Made by a program: the position numbers and the translations under genes
In this document: positions 1 to 12,132 of the stretch, one piece after another
How the letters are laid out: every line of letters begins with the position of its first letter
How positions within the stretch are numbered: position 1 is the stretch's first letter
The notes under the pieces: model-generated
What the model saw: the letters and a program-made list of their open reading frames with translations, nothing else
Told to the model about the DNA's origin: nothing
The model's database searches: none
Assembly: GCA_035079385.1 (NCBI GenBank)
Contig: JAVHKY010000010.1
Location: 558,001-622,000, forward strand
From: Aspidiotus rigidus
Lineage: Eukaryota; Arthropoda; Insecta; Hemiptera; Diaspididae
Direction of reading: 5' to 3'
DNA length: 64,000 nucleotides

Positions 1-880
1 ATGAATTTTTAGTGTTCGGTTCTCCTTACTCTTCTTCTCATGTCTTTGTGGATATTTTCGAAATTTCGTTTTTCCTCTTCACCTCTGACTAGTTCAGTCA
101 CGTAATCCGTCTACGTCAACTTTATTCGTATCGAAGAACCAAAATTTCGGGAATGTTAGAAAGAGGAGAGTTGAAAATATATTAATATTTTTTAAATTTC
201 CGGGCGGTAAGATTTTAAGTGAAATTAGAAGCCCGCTAATCCTGCAAAGGTATCTCAGAGAAGTGTCTCGACAGAAAAGAACAGAAGCTGTAGGCGGCTG
301 AAATGTTCAGAACAGTTGAAAAGGTCAACTTTTACAGAAATTCTTGGGGATAAAATTTTGCTTCATGTTGACTGGAAATCAGAAACCTGTTTCTTGGCAG
401 ACTATTCAATGAAAATTATCTACCGTCCCCTGGCAGATTGTGGTTGCGAGGAAGGGGGGGGGGGGTTTTGACCTTGTTGAAGGGTTCTGCTGAAATTTTC
501 GAGGATAGCTGGAATCACTTGAGGGGGAGGAAGTTTTATGATCTGTGAAGAGGCTTGAAATAATTTGTAAATGCAAAATTAAATTTTAAATCATGGAATT
601 TGAAAAAATTTTGACTTTTTATAGTGAGTTTTGGGAAAATTTCATTGATGAGCAAAATAAGTGTAAAGAGGAATGAGACATTTGGGCTATTTAGTGGTAG
701 TGTCGTACAATCCCAATTGATGGGCGGCGCAGATGTGGTTAAAAGCTGACAGACCGATCGAAAGCAAATTTCTTTGGAGTCGGAAATTCTATTTTACAAA
801 TTTTGTTATTTGATTTTATAGCAAATAGATTCGTTTCCGAGTTATTTCAGCTCACCTTTATGAAATCAATGTAGATTTTA
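1..880. other. unannotated AT-rich DNA
   Basis: No gene, RNA or repeat boundary could be supported here. The only simple feature is a poly-G run near 456-467. Confidence 0.5.
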
Positions 881-881
881 G

Positions 882-1330
882 ATGCCACGAGGAAGGATGC
901 ACATTAGGCTGAGTAGCTCAAAGGGCTCACTCGCAGTCTTAGTTGAGTATAAGTCCAGTATAATGTATATTAGGCTGAGTGGCCTCCAGAAGCCAAGCAT
1001 AAGTCTTGTTTGGTTGATTAGCTTCCGGGGCTCACTCTTAGCTTGGTGTAAGTCTAGTATATTGCTTGTCAGGTCGAAAGGCTCGCTAGGAGTTCATATA
1101 CATGTGTAGGTCCAGTATAAGCGTAGTAGAAAGGCCTGGTACTCGTGTAGCAAAGCTAGCTTCCCTAGTTGGCCTCAATAAGCCTAATTTAAGCCTATTA
1201 TGGACAGCACGTAGTATAGAACTAGTGTTATTATAGAAAAGCGTACCGCCCTAGTTTTACTGAATAGTCTAATATAGGCCTAGTATCAGCATGGTAAACA
1301 ATGAGCCACGAGCTTAGACATCTAGTATAA
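882..1330. repeat. degenerate short tandem repeat rich in AGTATAAGYCTAGT-like words
   Basis: The stretch is built from loosely repeated words such as AGTATAAGTCTAGTAT, TAGGCTGAGT and CCTAGTTT. The open frame at 882-1109 falls inside the repeat and is not a credible gene. Related CTAGTATAGCCTA words reappear at 52.4-52.93 kb, so this looks like a dispersed degenerate low-complexity family. Confidence 0.5.
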
Positions 1331-2180
1331 TCGCTAGTACTATTGTTCGGTATTTATCATGAGAAAGAGCCCTTTTCCGATTGACCTCGTCCTGATTTAG
1401 AAGCTTGGAAGCTTTTCCCTTCCTTAGATCACGTGAAAAGCTGCATACAAGAAGGCCGTAGAAAAGTATCCAGTCAGGGGTCTTCGAGAAGAAAGACTTT
1501 GCTAAATATTCGATGAAAAATGATTTTGACGACAAGCTAGGGAGCATTGTCGAAGCAATATACAGTAATCGTTTGTGTTAGATAATCAACGAATCCGAAA
1601 ATTGGAAGATGAGACACAATCAAAGGAGTATTTCTAGCGCCGTTTGTTCGAAATACAAGTCGTACGCCTTTGCTTGGAGATTTATGGCATAACATTGGAA
1701 GCAGTGTGATGCTGAAAAGTGTTCAACTTTCATGCATTGGTCTGAGAGAGTGCATATTTCAAGAGAAAAATATTAGTTTCGAAATTTTCAAGTTTTCGTG
1801 CTACATGAGAGGCAATTCATATGGACCCAGTTTATTCAAATATGATTATATTGAGTATTATTCGTTAGAGAATTCGAAGGGGAACAATTTTGGTGTCTTG
1901 ACATTTTTCTTAAAACGGCGTATTTTTCGAGTAAAATAAAAAAAACCTCGTTTTGGAAAAAGTCCGAGTCCCTAAAAAAGTTTCCCGGCGCGATGGAGGA
2001 TCAAACTTCTCGAAAAACTTTTACGAGGACCTCATAGAACTTATTCCCGCAGAGAAACCTTTTTTCTTTCAGAGCTTCATTTCCTTCTCTGCGGCTCTCA
2101 TTTCAATAACTATGACTGCACATTCTTTCTGTGAGTAGCGAAGTCACGAAACAGACAGATTGCTACAAGAGGATGATGAC
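1331..2180. other. unannotated DNA
   Basis: Only short open frames without recognisable domains are present. Nothing could be supported. Confidence 0.4.
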
Positions 2181-2184
2181 TGTT

Positions 2185-2600
2185 CATCGACGGAAGATCG
2201 ACGTCGATTTAAGGTCAATTTAAAGTCAGCCAGCATGTATTCTTCAAAAGTCGATAGAAAAATGCGGAGAAGTCGACTTACAATTGACTTCACATCGACT
2301 TTGATTTTAGTTTGGTTCAATTTTCGCCAGCCTACGTTACCAGAGAACTGCAAATCCTCTTGGAATTGACTCAGTACAGTAGTCGATTTGAGATCAGTAA
2401 AAAATATGGAGAAATCAACTGGAAATCGACGTGGCAAAGAAGTTGGATTGAAGTCGGAATTTGTTGAATCCACATCGATCTCTTAAAGCCGTCGACATAA
2501 GGTCGATTTCAACAATTATATCGACACAATTTCGACTTAGATTTTGAGAGAAGTAAATTCTAGGTCGATTTGACGTCGATATAATTACTCGGGTAGTTAA
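2185..2600. repeat. degenerate GTCGATTT-type tandem repeat
   Basis: Words of the type GTCGATTTAAGGTCAATTT, TCGACTTA, AAATCGACGT and GGTCGATTT recur every 10-25 bp on both strands. The overlapping open frames on both strands (about 2144-2618) are explained by this repeat and are not called as genes. Confidence 0.5.
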
Positions 2601-3470
2601 GAAAACGCTTACAAACAAGATAAATTTGGACCGGTTAGCGCTAGTGTCGCCTCTTTTTGAACCTCTCGCTCTCGTTCAACATTTGTTCGTTCAATTGACT
2701 ACGGATATGGAAGCCAAGGAGCAAGGGTCGTTCTATCCCCCCAAGTAGAACATGTCATCATTACTGCATAGTGTCGTATACATGTGGGAGTAAAAAGGAG
2801 AATACAAGGAATAGACTCATGTCCTAGTGCCTGTGGACGCGACCATTTGAAAGCCTCAAAATTTTACACAATGTGGTTCCACACCTTTATTACCCTTACT
2901 ATAAGTATTCTAACGTAATGCTGAAATTTTATGAAATTATTTTCTATTTTTCAAATTTTGTGCATATCGATATAACGTAAGAGTATTGCATACATATTCT
3001 TGCACACCGGTACTCGCAGACTCGGTAGGCAGTCTGAATTTAACGAATGGTTCTGGCCGGTTGTTAGTTGGCTTTGCTATCATCAAACAAAATACTCGAA
3101 TGGGCAAACGATCTTACGACTGTTACATATGACTATTTCCTGGGAATTACTTTTTTCCAACTTTTCATAAAGCATAGTTACTTCGTATAATGAAAGCTTA
3201 TTTAAATTTCTTCATTTTTTAAAATGAGTTCCTACACGCTAGCCCATTTCAATTTGTGCGGGATTTATAGGATCAAATGGGAGGATGGGGGGAGCGAATA
3301 ATATTTTGACATTCAAAGGTACCTTAAGGCTACTGCCCACTTCTCCAAAAGTTTGTACTCACTCCTCGCTCTTGGGGAAGGCCTGGTTCCCGTTCTGTGT
3401 AAACAAGCGTAATTATAATCATTGATATCGTGATTACCTTAACCTTCTTACTTACTGAATCGTCTTCTCA
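2600..3470. other. unannotated DNA
   Basis: No coding, RNA or repeat signal could be supported. Confidence 0.4.
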
Positions 3471-3473
3471 CAG

Positions 3474-3509
3474 TGCAGTGATGACATCACTCTTTCTATT
3501 TAGGAACCC
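3474..3509 (+). other. candidate small exon (splice-flanked)
   Basis: A pyrimidine-rich acceptor (CGTCTTCTCACAG) precedes this 36-nt segment, and a consensus donor (GTAAGTATA) follows it directly. One of the three frames is open through the segment; the other two contain stops. No protein family can be recognised from so few codons. Chance occurrence of paired splice signals is quite possible in a window of this size. RNA evidence would be needed. Confidence 0.25.
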
Positions 3510-3983
3510 GTAAGTATAAAACAATCACATCGTCCCAAAATAATGGACTATAGAGGAATTTTTCGATTTCATACTCGTCTGTCCCAATTAATATCGTCAA
3601 TAAAAGAAACTCCGCAAACGAGCTGCAAGTTTTCTAGAAATATTTATTCGAGTGGATGGAGCGAAAATTGGTACTCCTCACTACGGTATCTCCTCGATGG
3701 GTATTGTTACAATGATGTTATTGAATATTATCGTACGCTACGAGTAAACTCTCGATATTGTCGACCGATTAAAATGTTCCCCAGAAAAATATCGACGAAT
3801 CAACGTGACTCTCCCAATAAGGAGTAGCCCAGAGGTCACAGAAACCAACGTTCCAGCATCCTTTTGCAAGAATAACATTGTCAACTACAATATTAAACCG
3901 ATACCGAAACAAAATCATGTAATATCAATCATTCTACGGAGACATTTTTACATCATTGACGAGAATACAACAACTGTTTGTAG

Positions 3984-3987
<4 letters not shown>

Positions 3988-4072
<85 letters not shown>
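3988..4072. repeat. (CT)n microsatellite
   Basis: An uninterrupted dinucleotide CT tract of roughly 85 bp. The apparent Ser-Leu or Arg-Glu open frames across it on the two strands are artefacts of the dinucleotide repeat. Confidence 0.97.
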
Positions 4073-4075
<3 letters not shown>

Positions 4076-5190
4076 CTCCTTGTCATTTGACACACTTTTT
4101 GTGTCGTTTACGCATTTGTTTTGACCGCGCGTTTTTTCGGGTGATCTTCGAAAACGAAAATTCGTCTTTCTCTTCCACACATCGTATTCGAAACCGAAAA
4201 ATTATTTAATTATACATTCGTCCGCTTCCGAGAATTAATAGTGTTACTTTTTTCTCCTTCTTCTTCCATTTTTATTCAGCCATACATCATTGCTGGTACT
4301 TTACTGCTGGACTGCAGTCCTAACATGAAGAATCATTACGAAAGTCGACCTCTTCGATGTTTCTATTACTAATAAAATATTTGTAGATTATTAACGAGCG
4401 GACGACGTACGGGCGGAATAAAAACTTACAGCATTAAAAGCGTATTTTTCATATTAACTAATGATTTACTGTGTTGTGAGATTAACCAAAAATGCCATTC
4501 GTGTAAAAAGTACTTTCAGTTTTTTCGATCATTTATGCCACAGTCTCGTACTTCACCGTATAATGAGTGTCTTCTAAGCAAAGAGCGTAAATATACTGTG
4601 GAGTTCATAAAATCAACTGAAAAGTTACAGTTCAGACATCGAAAGTACGGTGCAGTGGCCTTTTAAAGCATTCGCCTTCCGGTTGATATCATTTATACTC
4701 TCGGGTTTGTCGTGTTGATTTTTCTCAAGTGGGCGAACTACTGAAATTTTATTGTTTTACTGCTAGGAAACGATAAATTTCCCTATACTATTTCCTCATG
4801 TCCGTAAAGTGGACGAAAGTAAAGAGCAGGTGATATCAAGATTTTTTGTATTAATGTCACCGATTTAAGAGAGGAAACATTTTCACGGCATTTTTACATT
4901 TAGTGAGAATTCAACCGAGTAAAATGATACTTCCTTCCAGTTTGCAAAATTTATGATTTTGAATAGTATCGCGAATCCTTCTTTTTCTATGTGCATTTTG
5001 AAAGCTTTTTCTCATTACGATGATAGAGAAATTGAAAATCATGAAGTTTTTTGCGAAAGTGGACTTATGAGAGTAGCTGTATGATGGTGTTCTGTTGTAG
5101 TCCAGGAAAATTCACATTTTCATAAAAAAGTTTCAAAGATTTCTGATGACGCCACTGGTATGGGAATTAATGTTGCGCCCTCTTTTTGGT
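4073..5190. other. unannotated DNA
   Basis: AT-rich single-copy-looking sequence. No gene or repeat could be supported. Confidence 0.4.
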
Positions 5191-5239
5191 TAATTATTTC
5201 TCACATCTTTTCTTAGTCCCCGTGATAACGTCCCTCTAC

Positions 5240-6300
5240 AGAGATTGAGGTCGAATATCTTTTCAAGTCGAGAAGAATACTCCGACAGTAAAATACAAAT
5301 CGCAAAATCAACTTTATGCTCCTTCGATGTCGTTGGGTCATTCCCCAACATCCCAAAGGCCACTATACTATCCAACGGATGGGAGACTTGCTTGTTAAAT
5401 CTAGTTCCCCTCATAAGGAATTGGAGGAATTTTTTGACCTTTCGAACGATTGTTGGTCCTCAAACCTCCGTAAATTTGACGGAAAATTCTTCCGAGTTCC
5501 CTGAGGAGGTGGGGATCCCTATTGGATCTCTTTTGGGTTCTCTTCTTAGAAGTCTTCATGTCCAAATTCGAAGTTGACCTATTCTCTTCGGGCCGGGTGT
5601 TTTTGAGCAGGTACGTTGATGACGTTTTGTGTGCGTAGACTGGTCCTGCAGAACTCCTTAATGAGTTCCTTGCATGTCTAAACAGCCTATACTCTTCCAT
5701 AAAATTTACACTAGAAGTAGGTAGCTCCTCTACAAAGTTCTTGGGTTTGTCCATTTCCGTCATTGACGGCGTCCATGAATTTGGTATTTACAGAAAAAAC
5801 ACCTCGACCGATATTACTATCCATGGGTCATCTTTCGTTCCTGTTGCTTACAAGATTGTAACTTTACATTCAACAATTTGATACATCACCTGACTCACAT
5901 CTCTCTGCGTCAGGGCGCTTTCCATGAAGAACTAGTGACGATAAAGTACCTTGCTAGAGTGAATTAGGTCAAGTGAACATATTGACTTTACGGTTCATAG
6001 TAGGCTTACAAGGAAGTGCCTCGATTCTACAACCTCTTCCCCCCCCCCCCAGAATTTGCATCCTGATAGTAGGAAAGGGTGGATTAGGCTCTTGTTTCTG
6101 GGCAAGTTTTCTTCGCTGTTGGGTCGCGTCCTCCGTCCCTTTGATTTTAGACTATTCCAGTGGCCGAGAGGGGGGTGTTTATAGGGTGGCTTGTAGTGAT
6201 TGCCCTAGTGTTTATATAGGGATGATTAGCCATCAACTCCAAATTAGAGTGGTGGATGAACGTAAAGAAGCGTGAAAATTGGGTGAGTCAGGCTTTACTA
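5240..6300 (+). pseudogene. decayed Penelope-like retroelement (reverse transcriptase + GIY-YIG endonuclease)
   Basis: Penelope-like elements encode a reverse transcriptase followed by a C-terminal GIY-YIG endonuclease, and that order is visible here across several frames. RT motif A reads CSFDVVGSFPNIPKATI with FDVV at about 5323-5334. Motif B reads EEVGIPIGSLLGSLL, with GIP at about 5512. The catalytic motif C reads RYVDDVLC at 5609-5623 in a shifted frame, followed by TKFLGLSISV. The endonuclease shows GGVYRVACSDC with GVY at about 6174-6182, and VYIG with YIG at about 6213-6221, matching the GIY...YIG signature and its intervening cysteines. Frameshifts, an in-frame TAG just after motif C and a short poly-C run near 6040 show the copy is dead. 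The N-terminus is not recognisable upstream of about 5240. It differs from the copy at 45.3-47.8 kb, so it is probably a different family. Confidence 0.8.
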
Positions 6301-8680
6301 ACCACTTGATAAGAAAGACTGCTCTAAAGAGTGGTTCGAAGTCTTCCTCCGCGGGAAAATTCATGCTTTAAACATATGGCTCTGGTTATTCGATATCGGA
6401 ATAACAACAACGTCACCGTGTTGGATCAGGTTCATTCTTGAGGAGGGATTTGTTGAATTAGTCTATGAGAATGATTCACATTTTGATGACTCACTGGTTC
6501 AGTCATGACCTTGTTGGATGTTACTTTTTCTTGTAGCTGTTAGGTTCATTCGCTTTCTATTATTTCCTGAGAATGGTTGTTTAACCGAAAACGTCCTTGA
6601 GGTTTTTGCAATTTGCATTTTACTCGTTTGAGTATTCTCTTTAATTATCGAATTGATTCAATCTTTTCAAGTCCTTTGATAAGGTTAGGTTTCCGGACAG
6701 ACGGAAGAATAGACGTGAACATTTCTGAAGGGGATGTACCGTTGATAGAAGTAGTAGTGAACCTTGAAAATTATTTGAAAATCATTATTTTCGAAATCCT
6801 TCTTTTGTCAGCGCTTGTTATCTATACCACAATTCGGTTCTTGGAAACGACATTACGTGGAATATTGAGCGCTGAACACTCGTGTCACCGTTGCAGATCC
6901 TTCAGCCGCGAGTTTTGACTTCTTCCCGCAGATTTCCTGCGGCAATTCTGTCCTCTAGCATGATGTGGCGTAGAATTTGTTGAACACCCTTTACTGGAAC
7001 GTCTCCCTACCTAGGCTTTTATTTAGATTCATTCAAGTTGCTGTTTGAAAAATTACTCTGCGACTTTCTTAGCGTTAGCCACGCTTGCCTCACTCATTTA
7101 TACTTTTATGATCTCAGACCCGAACCAATTTGGTCCCCTTGTTTCACTTCCTCGCAATTACTCATCTTTGGCCTTAATCACTCACCATCCACCTACTGTT
7201 CATCATAATCACCTTCGTTTCTTGATAATTGACGCTCTACAAAAACCCTAATCTAGCAACTGCAAGCTGTATGAATTCAATTAAAGTATAGTAGTGAAAT
7301 TATTTTTCTCTCTTTCCTGGTTCAACATGAGGCTACGTGAAATTTTCTGGTGTTATCATCGTCGCGTATATGCATCCATGTATATGTATGTATAAGTAAA
7401 CATAAATCCGTGACTCGTTGGCAAATAGTCATTGGTTCATACGGATTAATTATCTCGTTCAAGACCCTCGCCCGGTACATTACTTATGTGTGCATGACAT
7501 AACGATGCCATCAGTAACACCATCCCTTAATTGCTGCAGTATATGGATCATGTATACGTTATGGAACGAGTATGCGAATATTTTTTCTGTCGTGTTTTTT
7601 TTTTTTTTTTTTTTTTCTTTCTTTCTTTCTTTCACTCTCTTTTGACATTTAAAATAACACGAAAGAAATTACGGAATTCGTTTCCAGGCTGATTCATTCG
7701 TTTAACTGAGAATATAAAGTTCGTCATTGCTTCTCCTCCTTATTAAATATTTTTTTTATCCCGATATTTTCGCGCTCCATTTAGTAAATTTGAGTAATTT
7801 CCATAATTTTTCTCCTTTTTATTCAAACACTTCCTTTGATGATGTTTTAGGAGCCAGATGCTCTTTTCTGATACCCATCCTGTATGGTATATTATTATAA
7901 ACGTTTCATCGTTCGCATTTTTTCGCGGACGGCTACATTCATGGATCATTTAACGCGTTGCGATTTTTAGCGCCGGAAAAGATGTGAAAAAGTGCACAAA
8001 TAATTATATTCAGTATGAAAAATTTCGTTGAAATTCACCGTAATTCTTCCGCGACGACGCATAATATCTTTGTGACGATTTTTAAGGATATTAAATGCAA
8101 TTAGAGACAGGACATCGTTCGTTTGAAAGATGTTTGAAAATATTTTCGTACTCTTGCAGGCAATGAACGATCGCAAAAGAGACTAAACTGCTCTGTAGCG
8201 TTGGTGAATTTATTTACGCAGGTCTCCCGAAAATCAACTGACGAAATTAAGTCCACTCCATTACGTGTATGAGCTTTTCTCGACATGAAATTACCATGTA
8301 CAGATCACTTCTTCTACGTATCTCGATGGAAGTGATAATCAAGTTTTCCGCGGATCAAATTCCGATAGTCAGTAGAGAATTTGATAATTCTTGCTTTGTG
8401 AATTAGATTGGGTCTGAAAAAGAGATACTTATGGTGGACATTGTTCTTCAAAATATGGCATTATATTTTAAAAATCAAATAAAGAATCTTTGTAGACCTC
8501 CATTTACATGAAAAAAATTTTGATAGCCTTTTTAATTTTTTTTTTTGCTTGTATAAATATAAATGTTTGATTCTAAATCAAATTCAGGAAATATGAATAA
8601 TAAAGAATTTATTGAATAAGAAGATGTTTCAAAAAAATATTTTGGAAAAAGTTGATTGTAAATGAAGATTTAAAAAGGAT
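6300..8680. other. unannotated DNA with poly-T / CTTT tract
   Basis: No gene was recognised. A poly-T run followed by (CTTT)n lies at about 7597-7633. The small open frames have no visible domains. Confidence 0.4.
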
Positions 8681-8939
8681 TGATGAGAGAGGTTTTTGAA
8701 AAATATTTTGAATTTGAAAATAAATCAGAAAAAATTAGATTAACTGACGAACTTGATAAAAACCTCAACAAGACATTCATTGTAGAGTTTGTAATAAGAA
8801 CGAAAATGCCGATAAAACAGCCAAACTGGCAACCCATAACCTATTCTCACGCTCCAAATATATCAACAAATTCATCACTCAAGAATGGTTCACTCATTGT
8901 TCTAATCTCAAATTACACTAAAACAAACTAGCCCAAATT

Positions 8940-9330
8940 AAAAATACTCCCACCCCGTGGAACTCTTCAAATCTGTTAACACACAGAGAAGAAATAGTCA
9001 TCACCCGTCTCAGAATCAGCCACACGAAAATCATACACACCCATCTCATTTCTCATCTTATGCCTCTCTCACGCCCTCATTGCGAATCTAACCTCCCGCC
9101 CTACCGTTCAATAAATTTTCTGCTGCCCCAACTTGACTAACTCCGCAATTCCTTATCCATCTTTCACAATCATACAGAGGCACTATCAGATGACTTCCTC
9201 TCTATCCTCAACATATTCAACTTTCTACAACAAGCAAACTTCCTCTCACCCATATAAACATAATTTTGCCGAGCTCATAGCCCTGAAGGCAGGCTGCTGG
9301 CAATTTGTAAATTAATAAAAAAAAATGAAA
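8940..9330 (+). pseudogene. 3' end of a jockey/R1-type non-LTR retrotransposon
   Basis: The frame starting near 8980 reads EEIVITRLRISHTKIIHTHL, followed by a CPH.C-like zinc segment (RPHCES) and NFLLPQLD. This matches the tail after the RNase H region of jockey/I/R1-clade elements, usually written TRLRIGHTRLTHSHL then P.C..C then HILL.CP. The 3' part is highly similar to the minus-strand copy at 28017-28345, including the shared phrase GCCCTGAAGGCAGGCTGCT. The copy then ends in an A-rich tail (AATAAAAAAAAATG near 9313), as expected for target-primed insertion. Stops and frameshifts make it non-functional, and it is 5'-truncated like most such copies. Sequence from 8680 to 8940 may belong to it but carries no recognisable motif. 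Confidence 0.75.
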
Positions 9331-10500
9331 AAAAAAGAAGACTAAATATTTTATTAAAGAAGAAGAAATTAAATCCACATTAAAAAAAAAGAGACTAATG
9401 AATGCACTCAATGTAAAATTATTCTCGCTAGAGTGATAGATACTTATCATAAAATAAAATTACACTTGAAAGAAGAGACTAAGCATTTTTAATGTATTTG
9501 GGGAATGCATCAATGCACGATATGTGGAGAATATAAGAAAAAATACTAGTCATCATTAGATTTCTAGTTATATGTACTTGAGAAGGGGTACCATTTTTAT
9601 TTTATTTTTCATTTCAAAATTTGTGAAAATGAATACCTAATTTAAATCTTGATTATTTGTCAATAATTTCTTTTTTCCTTTCTTTATTTCATAAGGGCGC
9701 TAGGATTGAAGAGCCTTCTCTCTAACTGATCTATAGAAAAGTAGCTGAGTAGATGGAGACATTTGTTAGAGAACCATGAGCTTTGGTTAGTCTCAACTCC
9801 TACATGAGGAACACTGAGGGAAAGGTTGAAGCTGTAAATAGGTGTAGTAATGCTTGTAAATTCAACCACAGTGCTCTTCTCTAAGAACTTGGAAAATTTA
9901 CATCCCGATATGGTGAGACATACTGTTTATAAGTCGGCTGAGGAATACTATTTTTATTAAACAATAACTTGGCTTTCTTTTATAAATTTGATAAAAAAAA
10001 TATGAGTGGAAAAACCGGATACTATTTTAGATTACAAAAACAACACGTCTTCTTTAAATAATAATTCTATAGAAACTATGGTCAAAAAAACGTGATCAGA
10101 AAAACCGTGCACGATTCAAGATTATCTATGAACTTGAAAAATTTACAGGGTACTGTTTCGCGGACCCTGGAGTTATGATTGTTGCTCTTAATGATGAAAT
10201 TGTTAGAAGGTAACGCGTGCCCTAAAAACGTACACGTTAAAAATAGATATGAACTACAATATTTTTGTACTCATAATTTCTCGTTTTTTAAATAACATAA
10301 TTCAATAAAGTAAAATTTTTCGAAAAGGCCAAGAACGAGAATATCTCCGATTCTAAAAGTATTTTTCACGCTGAATTCGATGTCGATATTCGTTTTTCGT
10401 GATTCCCTCAGTTTCTTCTGCAACCTTAACGTTTAGTTGCCGCGACTCTTCCACACCTTTTTGTAATACCCTTCGGTGGTCGATGCGCTTTGCAACAAGC
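9331..10500. other. unannotated AT-rich DNA
   Basis: A-rich near 9310-9400, then no gene signal. A short stretch near 10360-10420 (ACGCTGAATTCGATGTCGAT) resembles the arms of the foldback repeat at 10.8-11.2 kb. Confidence 0.4.
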
Positions 10501-10520
10501 CGCTACAACTCAACATCAAT

Positions 10521-10546
10521 ATTACAGAAGATAAATCTTCTGTAAT
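10521..10546. repeat. short perfect palindrome
   Basis: ATTACAGAAGAT and ATCTTCTGTAAT form a 12-bp perfect inverted repeat around a 2-nt centre. Outside it TCAAT/ATTGA extends the pairing after a 2-nt bulge. No function is assigned. Confidence 0.8.
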
Positions 10547-10790
10547 ACATTGATTCTCGTGCCTCACTAGTCTGGTGACTTTGGGATAGAAGTGTGAAAG
10601 GAATTTCCTGCCATGTTAATATAGTGAAAAATGAATGAAGATGAAATTGACTCCTCGGCACCCCAGAAAAGGATATGTTAAGATAGAGTTTGATTAAATG
10701 TATCACTTGTTATTTGCTTGTAAGGGTTCCGATAGGAGCGCTACTTCTCACGTTACACTTGAAGGTGATACTGTGTAATTGTCCTTATAA

Positions 10791-11172
10791 ATAACACTAC
10801 TGAACAAGAAAACATTTTTTGTTTGCATTACGAATTTGAGAAGATGCATTTTCAACGCTGAATTCAACGCCGTTTCCCGTTTTCCGATAGCACGTCTAGA
10901 TTTTTCATAATATTTTCGTTTATTTGTATCAATTTGCCGCGGCATGTCGCGAAACGTAAGGTACGTTCGCGAGTTTGGATACTGCTGTTACCGGTATCGA
11001 CCGTGAAGCTCTGTGGCGAATTGATGTAAATAAACAACAACATCGCGAAAAATCTAGACGTACTATCGCAAAACAGGAAACGGCTTTGAATTCAGCGTTG
11101 AAAATACATCTAGAACCATCTTCTCAAATGCGTAATGCAAACAGAAAATTTTTTCTTGTTTAGTAGTGTAAT
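10791..11172. repeat. foldback inverted repeat (arms ~155 bp, loop ~55 bp)
   Basis: The left arm 10791-10945 and the right arm about 11003-11172 are imperfect reverse complements. For example ACACTACTGAACAAGAAAA on the left pairs with TTTTCTTGTTTAGTAGTGT on the right, and ACGTCTAGATTTTTC pairs with GAAAAATCTAGACGT. The mirrored open frames on the two strands (both containing ETALNSALK) are a by-product of the palindrome. It could be a foldback/MITE-type DNA element or a hairpin RNA source; the sequence alone does not decide. Confidence 0.7.
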
Positions 11173-12090
11173 ACAAGAATCATTTTTTAAAGTTCCTCAC
11201 TACTTGATTTAACAATCAATTTTTTTAAATCAGATATACAAAAGTTGGAACAGAGTCTATTCTAGTAATTTCAAAATTCTTCTTTATGGCTTTCTATTTG
11301 AATTTTACAAGGAAAAGAGTAAATAGAAACTATGTCGTATAGTTATCATCATTCATCATCACCTTTGAGTGCAAGCTTTGGAGAAATTCCGTATGGAAGC
11401 GCCTAGTCCACCTTTATGCAAATGGACCAGATTAGAAAAAACGAATTCAATATGGACGCATATATCTTTTTTTTTTCTTAAAAAACAAAGAAAAAGAAGA
11501 TTTACGTCTCTGTAAAATTTGTTTTTTCTAATATTAATATGTATGTGTATGTGTGTGTCAAAAGGACCACTTCTCATTTATTAATACATAAATGGTCTGA
11601 AGTCTTTCCAGTAGCAGACTGAGTAATGCAGTCTCTCTAATGACGTCATAAACTTTAAGACATCATAATAAGTGCAATATCCCCTTGGTTAGTATAACAG
11701 TACTAGGATAACTAAGTTAGCTTATATCTTATCTACCAAAGTATGATCCAAGCTCAACTCATGCTTTTCAAGGCTTGAGACCTCAGAATCGTAGTTAAAT
11801 CTTTGTTGCCTTCTCCTTCAGCATGATAGAATTTGTGTTTGAAACTTTCATTTGTGACGTTGAAGCCTTTAAGAGAGTTGATAGGTTTTTGATAGCGCAT
11901 GGTGACCACATGTGAATTATGTACATTCAGTCATAAGTTCTAATGAGTTTGGTAAAAAATAATCCCTTCATTGTTGCTTCTCAATGTTTTAACTATCTAT
12001 TGTGTAAATAACCAATGACTTCCCATAATTTGATTTACTGCAATCACCTTTGCTCGTGCGGATTTCTAACAAATATTTTTCTCGTTTGTT
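11173..12090. other. unannotated DNA
   Basis: No gene was recognised. One perfect CRE palindrome TGACGTCA lies at 11641-11648. Confidence 0.4.
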
Positions 12091-12094
12091 GCAG

Positions 12095-12132
12095 GTCGGA
12101 TATTATTTGATTCTCAGATCTTCTGAAGTATG
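12095..12132 (+). other. candidate exon ending in ATG (splice-flanked)
   Basis: A good acceptor (TTTTTCTCGTTTGTTGCAG) is followed by a 38-nt segment and a consensus donor (GTAAGTACA). The last three bases of the segment are ATG, so if this is a 5' exon the start codon would sit exactly at the splice junction, with the rest of the coding sequence downstream. No downstream coding exon was recognised within the window. The paired strong signals make this one of the best exon candidates here, but it rests only on splice consensus. Confidence 0.35.

Noticed and set aside
3805..4209. Open frames rich in Ser-Leu (plus) and Arg-Glu (minus)
   Set aside because: Both are produced by the (CT)n microsatellite; the flanking residues have no domain.
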